DNA from: CAZGQY01 sp964528035 | GTDB taxonomy: Bacteria; Pseudomonadota; Gammaproteobacteria; Methylococcales; UBA1147 | DNA: 61,758 bases | Assembly: GCA_964528035.1 (NCBI GenBank) | Contig: CAZGQY010000004.1 | Location: 1 to 61,758, forward strand | Direction: 5' to 3' | Shown here: piece by piece, positions 43,323 through 52,837 of the stretch | Layout of the letters: every line of letters begins with the position of its first letter | Position numbering within the stretch: position 1 is the first letter of the stretch | Translations under genes and position numbers: made by a program | Notes under the pieces: model-generated | Told to the model about the DNA's origin: nothing | Databases searched by the model: none | What the model saw: the letters and a program-made list of their open reading frames with translations, nothing else

Positions 43323-44756
43323 ATGGCGGAATTACGAATTTTATTGATTGATTCTATCGCTGATCGTTGTCAGCAAGTAAAAACGATTCTGAATTTTTTA
43401 GAGTTCGATGTCGTGCATTCAGACACTGATTCGTATAAGAACCTGGCAGAAACTGTCGATACTTTCGATATGATTCTCATTGGTGAAGCAGTGGAAAAAC
43501 TGGCAGTGGTTGTCAAGGCGGCCAGGGATGCTTTTTCCGAGTCGGCGATTGTATTATTAGTGGACGAATCTGGCAAGGGACAATTGCCAACTGCTGTTTC
43601 GGAGTTAGTGTTTGATGTGCTTGAGTGGCCAGTAAATTACCCTGTGCTTAAAAAATGTTTGCAGGGCGTACGTCAGTTGGTGGAGAAAAACAGAGGCGGA
43701 GTTGGGCATCGTTCGGTAGAACTTTTTCGTAGTTTGGGGGGTAATAGTTCTTGCATTCAGCAGGTTCGGAAATTAATTCAGCAAGTCGCCGGTTCAGATG
43801 CGACAGTGTTGATACTGGGAGAATCTGGTACGGGTAAGGAAGTTGTTGCTCGAAATCTGCATTATAATTCATCGAGAAGAAATAAACCTTTTGTGCCGGT
43901 TAACTGTGGTGCGATTCCTGCAGAATTGTTGGAAAGCGAATTATTCGGTCATGAAAAAGGGGCTTTTACTGGCGCTTTGAACAGTCGCCAGGGACGGTTT
44001 GAAATGGCTGAGGGCGGCAGCCTTTTTCTCGATGAAATTGGTGATATGCCCTTAGCAATGCAGGTTAAAATTTTGCGGGTATTACAGGAAAGGTCATTCG
44101 AAAGAGTGGGGAGTAATAAGACTATAGAATGCAACGTTCGCGTCATTGCAGCCACCCATCGTGATCTTGAAGAGGAAATCAGTCAAAATCGGTTTCGAGA
44201 AGATCTTTTTTATAGATTGAACGTTTTTCCGATTGAAGTCCCACCAATGAGGAAACGAGTAGAGGACATTCCAGTGCTTGTTGCGGATCTAATCTCCAGG
44301 TTGGAAAACGAGAAGCGTGGATCGGTGCGTTTGACGTCTTCTGCAAAGCAGGTGTTGCAGCTGCACAATTGGCCTGGAAATGTTCGGGAGCTTGCCAATT
44401 TGATAGAACGATTAGCGATACTGCACCCCTATGGCGTTGTAGATGCAGGCGATTTACCCGAAAAGTTTTTGCAGTATGTCGGATCCGAGGCCAATTTTCA
44501 GGCTGAGCAGGGTGTGGAGTTGGAAAATGAATTGCGCGCTCATATGGATGTGCAGCTTAATCGTATTCCGGAAAACGGCATAGATCTGAAAGAACATCTC
44601 AGCGAATTGGAACGTAATTTGATTAAACAGGCATTGCAGGAATGTGACGGAGTGGTTGCTCATGCTGCCAAACGTCTCAAGATGCGGCGGACGACATTGG
44701 TGGAAAAATTGCGCAAGTACGAGCTTCAGCGAGGTGACGAAGTGTCAACGGTTTGA
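43323..44756 (+). CDS. fleQ: Sigma-54-dependent flagellar master regulator FleQ
   Basis: The 477-residue protein matches Pseudomonas FleQ over its length: degenerate receiver-like N terminus, LFRS at 134-137 (the c-di-GMP contact loop of FleQ), AAA+ domain with Walker A GESGTGKE, GAFTGA loop and KRVEDIPVL, and a C-terminal Fis-type helix-turn-helix AAKRLKMRRTTLVEK. It activates flagellar genes with sigma-54; in Pseudomonas, c-di-GMP also makes it switch exopolysaccharide genes. A plausible target here is the bcs operon. It is followed by fleSR, preceded by a 19-bp palindrome. Confidence 0.94.
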   Translation: MAELRILLIDSIADRCQQVKTILNFLEFDVVHSDTDSYKNLAETVDTFDMILIGEAVEKLAVVVKAARDAFSESAIVLLVDESGKGQLPTAVSELVFDVLEWPVNYPVLKKCLQGVRQLVEKNRGGVGHRSVELFRSLGGNSSCIQQVRKLIQQVAGSDATVLILGESGTGKEVVARNLHYNSSRRNKPFVPVNCGAIPAELLESELFGHEKGAFTGALNSRQGRFEMAEGGSLFLDEIGDMPLAMQVKILRVLQERSFERVGSNKTIECNVRVIAATHRDLEEEISQNRFREDLFYRLNVFPIEVPPMRKRVEDIPVLVADLISRLENEKRGSVRLTSSAKQVLQLHNWPGNVRELANLIERLAILHPYGVVDAGDLPEKFLQYVGSEANFQAEQGVELENELRAHMDVQLNRIPENGIDLKEHLSELERNLIKQALQECDGVVAHAAKRLKMRRTTLVEKLRKYELQRGDEVSTV

Positions 44757-44811
44757 CTCGTCTATTGCTAGTCTTATATTAACTAACTGAATATTAAAAA
44801 TAAACACTTAA

Positions 44812-44827
44812 TGGCGTAGTTGTTGCC
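44812..44827 (+). promoter_or_regulatory. Sigma-54 promoter for fleS-fleR
   Basis: TGGCGT-AGTTG-TTGCC fits TGGCAC-N5-TTGCW with GG and GC 10 nt apart. It ends about 30 nt before the fleS ATG, giving a leader of about 20 nt with GAGGT as ribosome binding site. FleQ is the expected activator. Confidence 0.78.
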
Positions 44828-44857
44828 TAATTATATTTACCTAATTTTGAGGTAAAT

Positions 44858-46087
44858 ATGAGTAGAGCAGCGAAAGACGTTATACAAGCAAAGAAAAAGG
44901 AACGCCTGGAAGATGCGTTTCAGCTCTTTAACGAGCTTTCTAAAGGTCTTACTGATTCCTATCAAGAGCTACAGGATCAGGTTTCTGAGTTAAATCATCA
45001 GTTGACAGTCGCCCAAAGCGCTCGCTTAAAAACACTCACTGAAAAAGAACAACTCGCAAATCAACTTCATAGTTTACTGGATACTTTGCCGGGTGGGGTG
45101 ATTGTGCTTGATCATCACGGTTGTATTGTTCGTGGTAATCGTGTTGCAAGCGATTTGTTTGGATCTCCACTGCTTGGTGTTTCCTGGTCTGAAGTCGTTA
45201 GTCGGTGTCTTCAGGAGAGCAGCGATCACCCGCATGAACGATTACTCAAAAGCGGCAAATTCGTAAATATATCGAGTTGTACTTGGGATGAAAATTCAGA
45301 ATCAGGGAAGATCATATTGGTCACTGATGTAAGTGAGGTACGAAACCTTCAGAACATTGTTAACCATCAAAAACGATTATCCGCCATGGGCGAAATGGTG
45401 GCCAGTCTGGCGCATCAGATAAGGACACCATTATCTACAGCGATCGTATACGGTGCTCACCTTGGCAAGCCGGAGTTAGACGTTGAAAAAAGACAACGGT
45501 TTTCTAAAAAACTGTTGAATCGTTTGAAATATCTTGACCGTCAAGTCAACGATATGTTGCTTTTTGCGCGCGATGGGCGAGTCACAATGAATGAAATTAC
45601 CCTCGATAAACTAGTTGCGAAAACAAGTGAAGCGGTGGCTATGTTTTTGGTGGATTTCGATGTGAGCTTCAAAATTGATAATCGAGTCTCTGCAAGAAAA
45701 ATATCCTGTAATCAGGACGCTATTATTGGCAGTATATTGAATCTGGTCAGCAATGCTGCCGAGGCTATGAAGAATCAGGGTGATTTGTTATTGCAGATTA
45801 ATGAATCAGGCAGCGGAATTCAGTTTGTTTTACACGATCAAGGCCCCGGTATCGAAGAATCTATTCGGGAGCGTTTGTTTGAACCCTTTTTTACCACCCG
45901 TTCGAATGGTACTGGTTTAGGTCTCGCAGTTGTAGACAGCGTGGTTCGTTTGCATGGAGGTCGGGCGTGGTGTGGGGAAAGTTTTTCTGCGGGAGCGGCT
46001 TTTTATATGGAAATTCCAGGGGTGGGTACTGCTCAACCCTTGTCGGGTGGTGTGTTTACACTTGAACACAAAGTAGAGGTGGCTTGA
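44858..46087 (+). CDS. fleS: Flagellar sensor histidine kinase FleS
   Basis: The 409-residue soluble kinase has a coiled N terminus (about 20-80), a PAS domain (LLDTLPGGVIVLDHHGCIVRGN), a HisKA site with the phosphoacceptor His in SLAHQIRTPLS, and an HATPase with N-box NLVSNAAEAM, then DQGPGIEE and FEPFFTTRSNGTGLGLAV. It lacks transmembrane helices, as FleS/FlrB does. It should phosphorylate FleR. The fleR gene follows after one nucleotide. A sigma-54 promoter lies upstream. Confidence 0.93.
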   Translation: MSRAAKDVIQAKKKERLEDAFQLFNELSKGLTDSYQELQDQVSELNHQLTVAQSARLKTLTEKEQLANQLHSLLDTLPGGVIVLDHHGCIVRGNRVASDLFGSPLLGVSWSEVVSRCLQESSDHPHERLLKSGKFVNISSCTWDENSESGKIILVTDVSEVRNLQNIVNHQKRLSAMGEMVASLAHQIRTPLSTAIVYGAHLGKPELDVEKRQRFSKKLLNRLKYLDRQVNDMLLFARDGRVTMNEITLDKLVAKTSEAVAMFLVDFDVSFKIDNRVSARKISCNQDAIIGSILNLVSNAAEAMKNQGDLLLQINESGSGIQFVLHDQGPGIEESIRERLFEPFFTTRSNGTGLGLAVVDSVVRLHGGRAWCGESFSAGAAFYMEIPGVGTAQPLSGGVFTLEHKVEVA

Positions 46088-46088
46088 A

Positions 46089-47429
46089 ATGGAACAGACG
46101 GATGTATTGCTTGTAGAAGATGACCTGTCATTGCGTGAAGCACTTTCAGATACTCTGGAAATGGCTGGATACAACGTAATCAGAGCGGTAGATGGCTTTG
46201 ATGCGCTCGACAAGATGAGTAAGTACACAGTCAAACTGGTCGTTAGTGATGTGCAGATGGGTAATATGGATGGTTTGGCATTGTTAGAGAATATTCAAAA
46301 GCGCTTTAAGAGATTGCCGGTGTTGTTAATGACAGCCTATGGCACGATTCAAAAAGCAGTGCAGGCGATGCAACTGGGCGCGGTCGATTATCTGGTAAAA
46401 CCTTTTGAGCCGGATACTTTGGTTGACCAGGTTGCTAAGCACATAGGACGAGGCGGTGATTGCCGACCTGACTGTTCTGTGAATGATTCCAATATGACCA
46501 GACTGTACGAAATGGCAGAAAAGGTGTCGAAAGTGGATACCACAGTTTTGATTCTGGGTGAAAGCGGTACAGGTAAAGAAGTATTGGCGCGTTTTATCCA
46601 TGAAAATTCCTGGCGCAATACGGGTCCTTTTATCGCCATAAACTGCGCTGCCATTCCGGACAATATGCTGGAAGCGACTTTGTTTGGTTATGAGCGCGGT
46701 GCATTTACTGGAGCCTACCAGGCAAAGCCTGGAAAATTCGAATTGGCGCAAGGCGGTACCCTTTTGCTAGACGAAATTTCTGAAATGGATACCGGGTTAC
46801 AGGCTAAGTTGTTGCGGGTATTGCAAGAGAGGGAAGTGGAGCGTCTGGGAGGACACAATGCCATCGATCTGGACGTACGTGTACTGGCAACGAGTAATCG
46901 GGATTTGCGCAGCGAAATTGTCAGTGGTCGGTTTCGGGAGGATTTGTTCTATCGATTAAATATATTTCCATTGCATATCCCGCCTCTGAGGGAAAGAAAG
47001 TCCGATATTTTTTTTCTGGCAAACCGTTTACTGGAACGTCATTGTGAAAGCGGCAAGAATTTGCCGGAATTTGATGATACTGCAAGTGAATATTTACTAA
47101 AGCATAGTTGGCCGGGTAATGTACGAGAACTTGAAAACGCGATTCAGCGGGCATTGATATTTTGGTCTGAAGGTAAGATAACTGCGAATGATCTGGTCAT
47201 GGATGGCCCGGAGTCAGGCTTATCGCAGTCAACGCCGGAGTCATTCTTTACTGAAAGTAATGCTCTGGACAGTGGTCTTAAATCTGCGGAAGAACAGTTA
47301 ATTCTGGACGCATTGCTGGTCGAAAATGGCAGTAGAAAAATGACCGCAGATCGCCTGGGCATCAGTCCGCGGACTCTGCGCTATAAAATTGCCCGAATGC
47401 GCAAGTCTGGTGTGGATCTGCCGTGCTAA
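46089..47429 (+). CDS. fleR: Sigma-54-dependent flagellar response regulator FleR
   Basis: The 446-residue protein has a receiver domain with phosphoacceptor Asp in LVVSDVQMGNMDGL, an AAA+ domain with GESGTGKEVLARF and the sigma-54 contact loop GAFTGA, and a C-terminal Fis-type DNA-binding helix (TADRLGISPRTLRYKIARM). With FleS it drives mid-class flagellar genes such as fliE onward. The sigma-54 promoter before fliE is an obvious target. It starts right after fleS. Confidence 0.94.
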   Translation: MEQTDVLLVEDDLSLREALSDTLEMAGYNVIRAVDGFDALDKMSKYTVKLVVSDVQMGNMDGLALLENIQKRFKRLPVLLMTAYGTIQKAVQAMQLGAVDYLVKPFEPDTLVDQVAKHIGRGGDCRPDCSVNDSNMTRLYEMAEKVSKVDTTVLILGESGTGKEVLARFIHENSWRNTGPFIAINCAAIPDNMLEATLFGYERGAFTGAYQAKPGKFELAQGGTLLLDEISEMDTGLQAKLLRVLQEREVERLGGHNAIDLDVRVLATSNRDLRSEIVSGRFREDLFYRLNIFPLHIPPLRERKSDIFFLANRLLERHCESGKNLPEFDDTASEYLLKHSWPGNVRELENAIQRALIFWSEGKITANDLVMDGPESGLSQSTPESFFTESNALDSGLKSAEEQLILDALLVENGSRKMTADRLGISPRTLRYKIARMRKSGVDLPC

Positions 47430-47524
47430 ATACTTCACGTAGGTCGGGTTACAACTTTCCTGTTGCAGGAGACTGCAAATCCAACGAGTGTCTTTTTAGA
47501 TTATAAGTTGAACATTACATTTTA

Positions 47525-47540
47525 TGGAACATTTAATGCA
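47525..47540 (+). promoter_or_regulatory. Sigma-54 promoter upstream of fliE
   Basis: TGGAAC-ATTTA-ATGCA has the GG/GC spacing of sigma-54 promoters and lies 45 nt before the fliE ATG, which has GAGG as ribosome binding site. FleR-dependent activation of fliEFGHI is the expected control. Confidence 0.7.
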
Positions 47541-47585
47541 TGTCTGCCAATTGATGTATTTTAGACATATTAACGAGGTACAAGA

Positions 47586-47897
47586 ATGAGCGATATGGAT
47601 GTAAATCAGGTTCTGGCTCAAATGCGTGCTATTACCGCTCAGGCCGGTAAAGAAACAACCACTGAGTCAGTAGATTCAGGCTTTGCGCAAATACTCAGTA
47701 ATTCTATCGATAAAGTAAATGAAACTCAAAAGCATGCGGGTAGTATGGCTCAAGCATTTGAAACTGGGGAAACGGATGTGAATTTATCTGAGGTGATGGT
47801 ATCAATTCAGAAGGCTAATGTCTCTTTTCAGGCTATGGTTCAGGTGCGAAACAAGTTGGTAGATGCGTATAACGATGTGATGAAGATGCCGATGTGA
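47586..47897 (+). CDS. fliE: Flagellar hook-basal body complex protein FliE
   Basis: The 103-residue protein has the FliE pattern: N-terminal helix VNQVLAQMRAITAQ, then FAQILSNSIDKVNETQKHAG and the conserved end LSEVMVSIQKANVSFQAMVQVRNKLVDAYNDVMKM, which the family shares with rod proteins. FliE joins the MS ring to the rod. It is the first gene of the fli operon behind the sigma-54 promoter. Confidence 0.95.
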   Translation: MSDMDVNQVLAQMRAITAQAGKETTTESVDSGFAQILSNSIDKVNETQKHAGSMAQAFETGETDVNLSEVMVSIQKANVSFQAMVQVRNKLVDAYNDVMKMPM

Positions 47898-47994
47898 AGT
47901 GTTGTCTGGAAAGCGGGTTGTTTCCGGACAACGGCTTATCGTAAACGGATGACTTGTTAGTGTGCTTATTGGCCAATAAATTATCGAAAATAGA

Positions 47995-49713
47995 ATGGAA
48001 GGAAACGAAACTGAGAATGCTTTAGTGCCGAAAACTGACGCACTGACGGCGGAATATAGCCACCCGGGGGTCGAGCGCATGGTAAAGCTACCCTTGTTAC
48101 GGCAAATGGGTGTTATGGTTGGTTTGGCACTGAGCGTTGCAATTGGCGTTGCGGCGGTTTTGTGGTCACAAAATCCTGAATATAGTTTGTTGTATGCCAG
48201 TGTTGCAGACAAGGATGTCAGTGAGGTCTTAACCGCCTTGGATACTCTTGGCGTGAAATACAAAGTCGAATCATCGACTGGCGCGATTATGATTCCTGCA
48301 GAAAGTGTGCATGAGGTTCGTCTTAAACTAGCAGCTCAAGGTCTTCCAAAAACGGAAAGTATAGGTTTTGAACTGTTGGAAAAGGAGTCCAGTTTCGGAA
48401 CCAGTAAGTCTCTGGAAGCTGCCCGGTTTCAGCGAGCTCTGGAAAACGAAATAGCTCGTTCCGTGGCGGCGATTCAAAATGTAAAGAGTGTTCGTGTACA
48501 TCTAGCCATGCCCAAGCAATCGGTTTTTGTGCGCCAGCGCAAAAAGCCCAGTGCGTCAATTTTAGTCAATCTATACTCTGGCAGGTTTTTGGAAAAAGGC
48601 CAGGTTCAGGCAATTTTGCATCTGGTTGCATCCAGTGTTCCGCAACTAGAGCCGGGCCAGGTCACAATTGTTGATCAACGAGGGACTTTACTGAACAGTA
48701 ATGATCAGTCAAGTGAGGTCTATCTTTCAAGTAAGCAATTTGACTATAAAAAGCAGGTAGAAAACCATTTAATGATGAGGGTGGAAAATATTCTAAGTCC
48801 ACTTTTGGGGGACGATGGCTTGCGGACTCAGGTGACCGCGGATGTCGATTTTACGGCTACGGAACGAACTCATGAACAGTACAATCCAGATTTGCCTGCA
48901 TTACGCAGTGAGCAAACTCAGGAAGAGGCGAGTCGTTTGGAAGGTGCGCAAGGCGTGCCTGGAGCGCTTTCTAACCAGCCTCCAGCTGCCGGAACTGCAC
49001 CGGAAGAAGCGGGTGAATCCGAAGAAGAAAAAAGCGAAGATTCTCCCCTTAATACCAGCAAATCTGCAACACGCAACTATGAGCTTGATAAAACGATCAG
49101 TCATACCCGTTTGGCGACAGGGGTGGTCAGACGATTATCAGTTGCTGTAGTGATTGATGACAAGGACATCGTTCAACAGGATGGAACGGTCTTGAAAAAG
49201 CCATACAGTCAGGAAGACATTGTCCAATTCACGAATTTAGTGAAACAGGCGGTGGGCTTTAATGTCGGACGTGGTGATCAGGTGACGGTAACAAATTCGA
49301 CCTTCCGTGGTCAGGAGATCCCGGAAGCCTTACCGGAGATACCCATTTGGGAAAAATCATGGTTTCGAACGTTGATAAAGCAGTTGGCGGCGGCGTTGGT
49401 GGTGCTAATTCTTATTTTTGGAGTATTAAAGCCCTTTATGCGCGGTTTGCTTGCGCCAGTTGTAACAACGAGTACTAATGAAAGTGAAGATGCGGAAGCG
49501 CTAAGGCTCTCCGGGTCGTCATCTTCTGCTGTGGGCGCGCTGGAAGACGGATCGGCCGATGGTGCATCTTCCTCGGAAGAGGGTGGTGACCCATTATTGT
49601 TAGAAGCGCCGCAGAGTTATGAAAAACGTCTGGAATTTGCCCAGAAAATGGTTGATGAAGATCCAAAACGAGTGGCACAAGTTCTGAAAAATTGGGTGAC
49701 TGCAGATGGCTGA
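47995..49713 (+). CDS. fliF: Flagellar MS-ring protein FliF
   Basis: The 572-residue protein has a first transmembrane helix (QMGVMVGLALSVAIGVAAVLW), YscJ/FliF ring-building motifs (YSLLYASVADKDVSEVLTAL, then LEAARFQRALENEIARSV), a second helix (LAAALVVLILIFGVLKPF) and a C-terminal cytoplasmic tail that binds FliG (YEKRLEFAQKMVDEDPKRVAQVLKNWV). It forms the MS ring of the basal body. fliG starts 8 nt before its stop codon. Confidence 0.95.
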   Translation: MEGNETENALVPKTDALTAEYSHPGVERMVKLPLLRQMGVMVGLALSVAIGVAAVLWSQNPEYSLLYASVADKDVSEVLTALDTLGVKYKVESSTGAIMIPAESVHEVRLKLAAQGLPKTESIGFELLEKESSFGTSKSLEAARFQRALENEIARSVAAIQNVKSVRVHLAMPKQSVFVRQRKKPSASILVNLYSGRFLEKGQVQAILHLVASSVPQLEPGQVTIVDQRGTLLNSNDQSSEVYLSSKQFDYKKQVENHLMMRVENILSPLLGDDGLRTQVTADVDFTATERTHEQYNPDLPALRSEQTQEEASRLEGAQGVPGALSNQPPAAGTAPEEAGESEEEKSEDSPLNTSKSATRNYELDKTISHTRLATGVVRRLSVAVVIDDKDIVQQDGTVLKKPYSQEDIVQFTNLVKQAVGFNVGRGDQVTVTNSTFRGQEIPEALPEIPIWEKSWFRTLIKQLAAALVVLILIFGVLKPFMRGLLAPVVTTSTNESEDAEALRLSGSSSSAVGALEDGSADGASSSEEGGDPLLLEAPQSYEKRLEFAQKMVDEDPKRVAQVLKNWVTADG

Positions 49714-50716
49714 AGCCGAAAATAACTTGGATTCAACCGAACAGGCAGCCGTTTTTTTACTCGCATTAGGACAGGAGCGAGCCGCTGAAGTTCTACGGCA
49801 TATGGGACCCAAAGAAGTTCAGTTGGTTGGCACAACAATGGCTGCATTGACCAACATTACCTCCGATACAGTAGATTCTGTGCTTGAGGACTTTGTGGGT
49901 ACTATTCACAATCAAACAGCTCTGGGCGTGGATTCGGATGACTATATACGCAATATGCTGACAGATGCTTTGGGTGCGGACAAAGCAGGTAGCGTCATTG
50001 ATCGAATATTGTTGGGTCGAAACAGTAAAGGTATTGAACAGCTCAAATGGATGGATGCTCGTTCAATAGCAGATTTGATACGTATTGAACATCCACAAAT
50101 AATTTCGATTATTGTTTCCTTGCTTGATTGTGATCAGGCTGCCGAGGTGCTGAGTTGTTTTCCGGAGAGAGTAAGAAGTGATGTCATTATGAGAGTCGCG
50201 ACCCTGGAAACGGTTCAGCCGGACGCTTTGAAGGAGCTTGACGAAATAATGGAACGACAATTGGCGGGAAATTCCGGTGTGAAATCTTCCAGCATAGGGG
50301 GTATTGATACGGCGGCCAATGTATTGAATTTTGTGGAAGGTTCCATTGAAGGCGCAATTATGGAGCAAATTCTTGAGGTTGACCCCGAATTGGGCCAGCA
50401 AATTCAGGATAAAATGTTCGTTTTCGACAATTTGATTGATGTTGATGAACGCGGAATTCAGACATTGTTACGCGAAATTTCCACGGATTCATTATTACTG
50501 GCGCTCAGAGGTGCAGACGAAGGATTAAAAGAAAAAATATTTGGCAATATGTCCAAACGGGCGGCGGAAATGTTACGCGATGATCTTGAAGCAGCCGCTC
50601 CAGCCAAGTTGAGTGATGTTGAATTGGCGCAAAAAGAGATATTAACCGTTGCTCGAAGATTGGATGAAGCCGGAGAGATTGCCCTTGGTGGTGGAGGTGG
50701 GGATGACTTCGTCTGA
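49706..50716 (+). CDS. fliG: Flagellar motor switch protein FliG
   Basis: The 336-residue protein has the three FliG domains: N-terminal AVFLLALGQERAAEVLRHMGPKE, the middle EHPQIISIIVSLLD with the EHPQ motif, and the C-terminal torque-generating charged helices (SKRAAEMLRDDLEA). It sits on the MS ring and faces the stator. The gene overlaps fliF by 8 nt and fliH by about 14 nt. Confidence 0.95.
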   Translation: MAEAENNLDSTEQAAVFLLALGQERAAEVLRHMGPKEVQLVGTTMAALTNITSDTVDSVLEDFVGTIHNQTALGVDSDDYIRNMLTDALGADKAGSVIDRILLGRNSKGIEQLKWMDARSIADLIRIEHPQIISIIVSLLDCDQAAEVLSCFPERVRSDVIMRVATLETVQPDALKELDEIMERQLAGNSGVKSSSIGGIDTAANVLNFVEGSIEGAIMEQILEVDPELGQQIQDKMFVFDNLIDVDERGIQTLLREISTDSLLLALRGADEGLKEKIFGNMSKRAAEMLRDDLEAAAPAKLSDVELAQKEILTVARRLDEAGEIALGGGGGDDFV

Positions 50717-51431
50717 TAAGTTTTCGGGTAGTGAACTGGGTGAAATGCAATTATGGGAAATTCCCAGTGTTTCGGGTGGGGCTAAGGTGAAAAATGCTCT
50801 CGAGGCACATTCAGAAAACCGGCCATCCGGATTATTGACTGTTGGGGATGTCGAAGATGTACAGATCAAAGCATTCAATGAGGCATCGATAGAAGGGCGC
50901 AAGGATGGATACAAGCAAGGTTACGAGCAAGGAGAAAAAGAGGGATACGAAAGTGGTTATGAAGCAGGCAGAAAAGAAGGCTATGAGGAAGGGCAGGCGC
51001 GAGTCAGTCAACAAGTGGATTCAATGCTTGAAATTATACAGTTTCTCGACGAACCGTTGGACTCGCTGGACCAGCAAATTGAAGAAGAATTGGTCGCTTT
51101 GTCTATGGCTGTCGCCAGACAGCTGGTACGACGTGAGCTGAAAACAGATCCAGGGCAGGTTGTGGCAGTGATTCGAGAGGCGATGAAAATTCTGCCGGTT
51201 TCATCCCGAAATATACGTTTGTTTCTACATCCTGAGGATGTGGCCCTGGTGCAATCTGTTCTGGACGTTGATGACGGTGTGTCCAGTTGGACTATGGTAG
51301 AAGACCCCTTACTTTCTCGCGGTGGCGGTCGAATAGAAACCGAAACCTCGAGGGTTGATGTCACTGTCGAGAAACGGCTGGCGGAGGTCATTGCGACTAC
51401 TCTGGGTGGCAACAGGGAAGATGATTTCTGA
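50703..51431 (+). CDS. fliH: Flagellar export apparatus protein FliH
   Basis: The product of about 242 residues carries the FliH-type GxxxG-rich central helix (GRKDGYKQGYEQGEKEGYE, about 65-83) and a C-terminal domain that holds FliI (LVALSMAVARQLVRREL and later VEDPLLSRGGGRIET). FliH regulates the ATPase FliI. I chose ATG 50703, which has GGAGG upstream; the longer frame would overlap fliG more. Its stop overlaps the fliI ATG by one base. Confidence 0.92.
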   Translation: MTSSDKFSGSELGEMQLWEIPSVSGGAKVKNALEAHSENRPSGLLTVGDVEDVQIKAFNEASIEGRKDGYKQGYEQGEKEGYESGYEAGRKEGYEEGQARVSQQVDSMLEIIQFLDEPLDSLDQQIEEELVALSMAVARQLVRRELKTDPGQVVAVIREAMKILPVSSRNIRLFLHPEDVALVQSVLDVDDGVSSWTMVEDPLLSRGGGRIETETSRVDVTVEKRLAEVIATTLGGNREDDF

Positions 51432-52837
51432 TGGTAAGTGAGGCGCATGAGTCTATTGATGATAATCAGCTTTCTTCAATCATTCAGGCGGGGCATGTCC
51501 GCTGGGCGAGCCGACTCCAGCCGTATCGTCAGCGCTTAGAAGACATTCCTGCTCCGATTGTTGAAGGTAAGCTTTCCAGAATGGTTGGATTGACTCTGGA
51601 AGCGATAGGTTGCCGTGCCGCAGTGGGTGGGCGCTGTTTGGTGGAATCTGTTGCGGGTAAGACTATAGAAGCTGAGGTGGTTGGTTTTTCTGGAGAAAAG
51701 CTTTTTTTGATGCCTACCGGAAATATTCGTGGTTTGGAACAGGATTGTCGCGTAATCCCCACCGGTCGAACTTATGTGGCCAAGGTTGGAGACGGATTAT
51801 TGGGGCGGGTCGTGGATGGTGCGGGTTTGCCATTGGATGGTAAGGGGCCGGTGCTTACTGATAAGACGCGTCCTTTGACAGGTGAATCCATAAATCCCCT
51901 GTCTCGTAAACCCATCAGAGAAGTATTGGATGTGGGAATCAGCGCAATTAATTCATTGACTACTGTGGGTCGAGGGCAACGGCTTGGTTTATTTGCTGGA
52001 AGTGGCGTCGGGAAAAGTGTTTTGCTGGGAATGATGACACGGTATACCAATGCAGATATTACAGTTGTCGGGTTAATTGGTGAAAGAGGCAGGGAAGTGA
52101 ATGAGTTTGTACAGAAAATTCTTGGCGAGGATGGGCTCGCTCGCTCGGTGGTTGTTGCGTCACCCGCTGATGATCCTCCTTTAATGCGGTTACACGGTGC
52201 GATGTTAGCGACCAGTATAGCCGAACATTTTAGAGATCAGGGTGCGAATGTACTTTTGTTGATGGATTCTTTAACCCGGTTTGCGCAAGCGCAACGAGAA
52301 ATTGCTCTGGCTATAAATGAACCTCCGGCAACCAAAGGATATCCGCCGTCTGTGTTTGCCAAATTGCCACATTTGGTCGAGCGAGCAGGGAATGGCGATC
52401 ACGGTGAGGGATCGATTACTGCATTCTATACAGTTCTGACTGAAGGTGACGATCAGAATGATCCGATTGCGGACGCAGCCAGAGCAATACTTGATGGGCA
52501 TATCGTTTTGTCCAGACAATTGGCTGAGTCAGGCCATTTTCCGGCGATAGATGTCGAGGCATCTGTCAGCCGGGCTATGACCGATATCGTTGATGATCGG
52601 CATTTGCAATGCGCGCGCGCGATGGGCTCCCTGTTGTCGGTGTATAACCAGAACAAAGACTTTATTAGTATCGGTGCATATCAGGCTGGAACTGATCCGC
52701 GTATTGATGAGGCGATAAAACTGTATCCAGGAATTATGGCGTTTTTGCAACAAAGCATGCACGAACAGGTTGATTATCAACATAGTATTCAAGAGATTGA
52801 GTCCTTAATGCAAAGTGCTCCGCCTGATGCTGCCTAA
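51431..52837 (+). CDS. fliI: Flagellum-specific ATPase FliI
   Basis: The 468-residue ATPase matches FliI: Walker A GLFAGSGVGKSVLLGMM, GLIGERGREVNEF, Walker B VLLLMDSLTRFAQAQREI and AINEPPATKGYPPSVFAKLP. It powers substrate entry into the flagellar export gate. Its TAA stop codon (52835-52837) is the left boundary of a palindromic element, which separates it from fliJ by 612 nt; these two genes are usually adjacent. Confidence 0.96.
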   Translation: MVSEAHESIDDNQLSSIIQAGHVRWASRLQPYRQRLEDIPAPIVEGKLSRMVGLTLEAIGCRAAVGGRCLVESVAGKTIEAEVVGFSGEKLFLMPTGNIRGLEQDCRVIPTGRTYVAKVGDGLLGRVVDGAGLPLDGKGPVLTDKTRPLTGESINPLSRKPIREVLDVGISAINSLTTVGRGQRLGLFAGSGVGKSVLLGMMTRYTNADITVVGLIGERGREVNEFVQKILGEDGLARSVVVASPADDPPLMRLHGAMLATSIAEHFRDQGANVLLLMDSLTRFAQAQREIALAINEPPATKGYPPSVFAKLPHLVERAGNGDHGEGSITAFYTVLTEGDDQNDPIADAARAILDGHIVLSRQLAESGHFPAIDVEASVSRAMTDIVDDRHLQCARAMGSLLSVYNQNKDFISIGAYQAGTDPRIDEAIKLYPGIMAFLQQSMHEQVDYQHSIQEIESLMQSAPPDAA

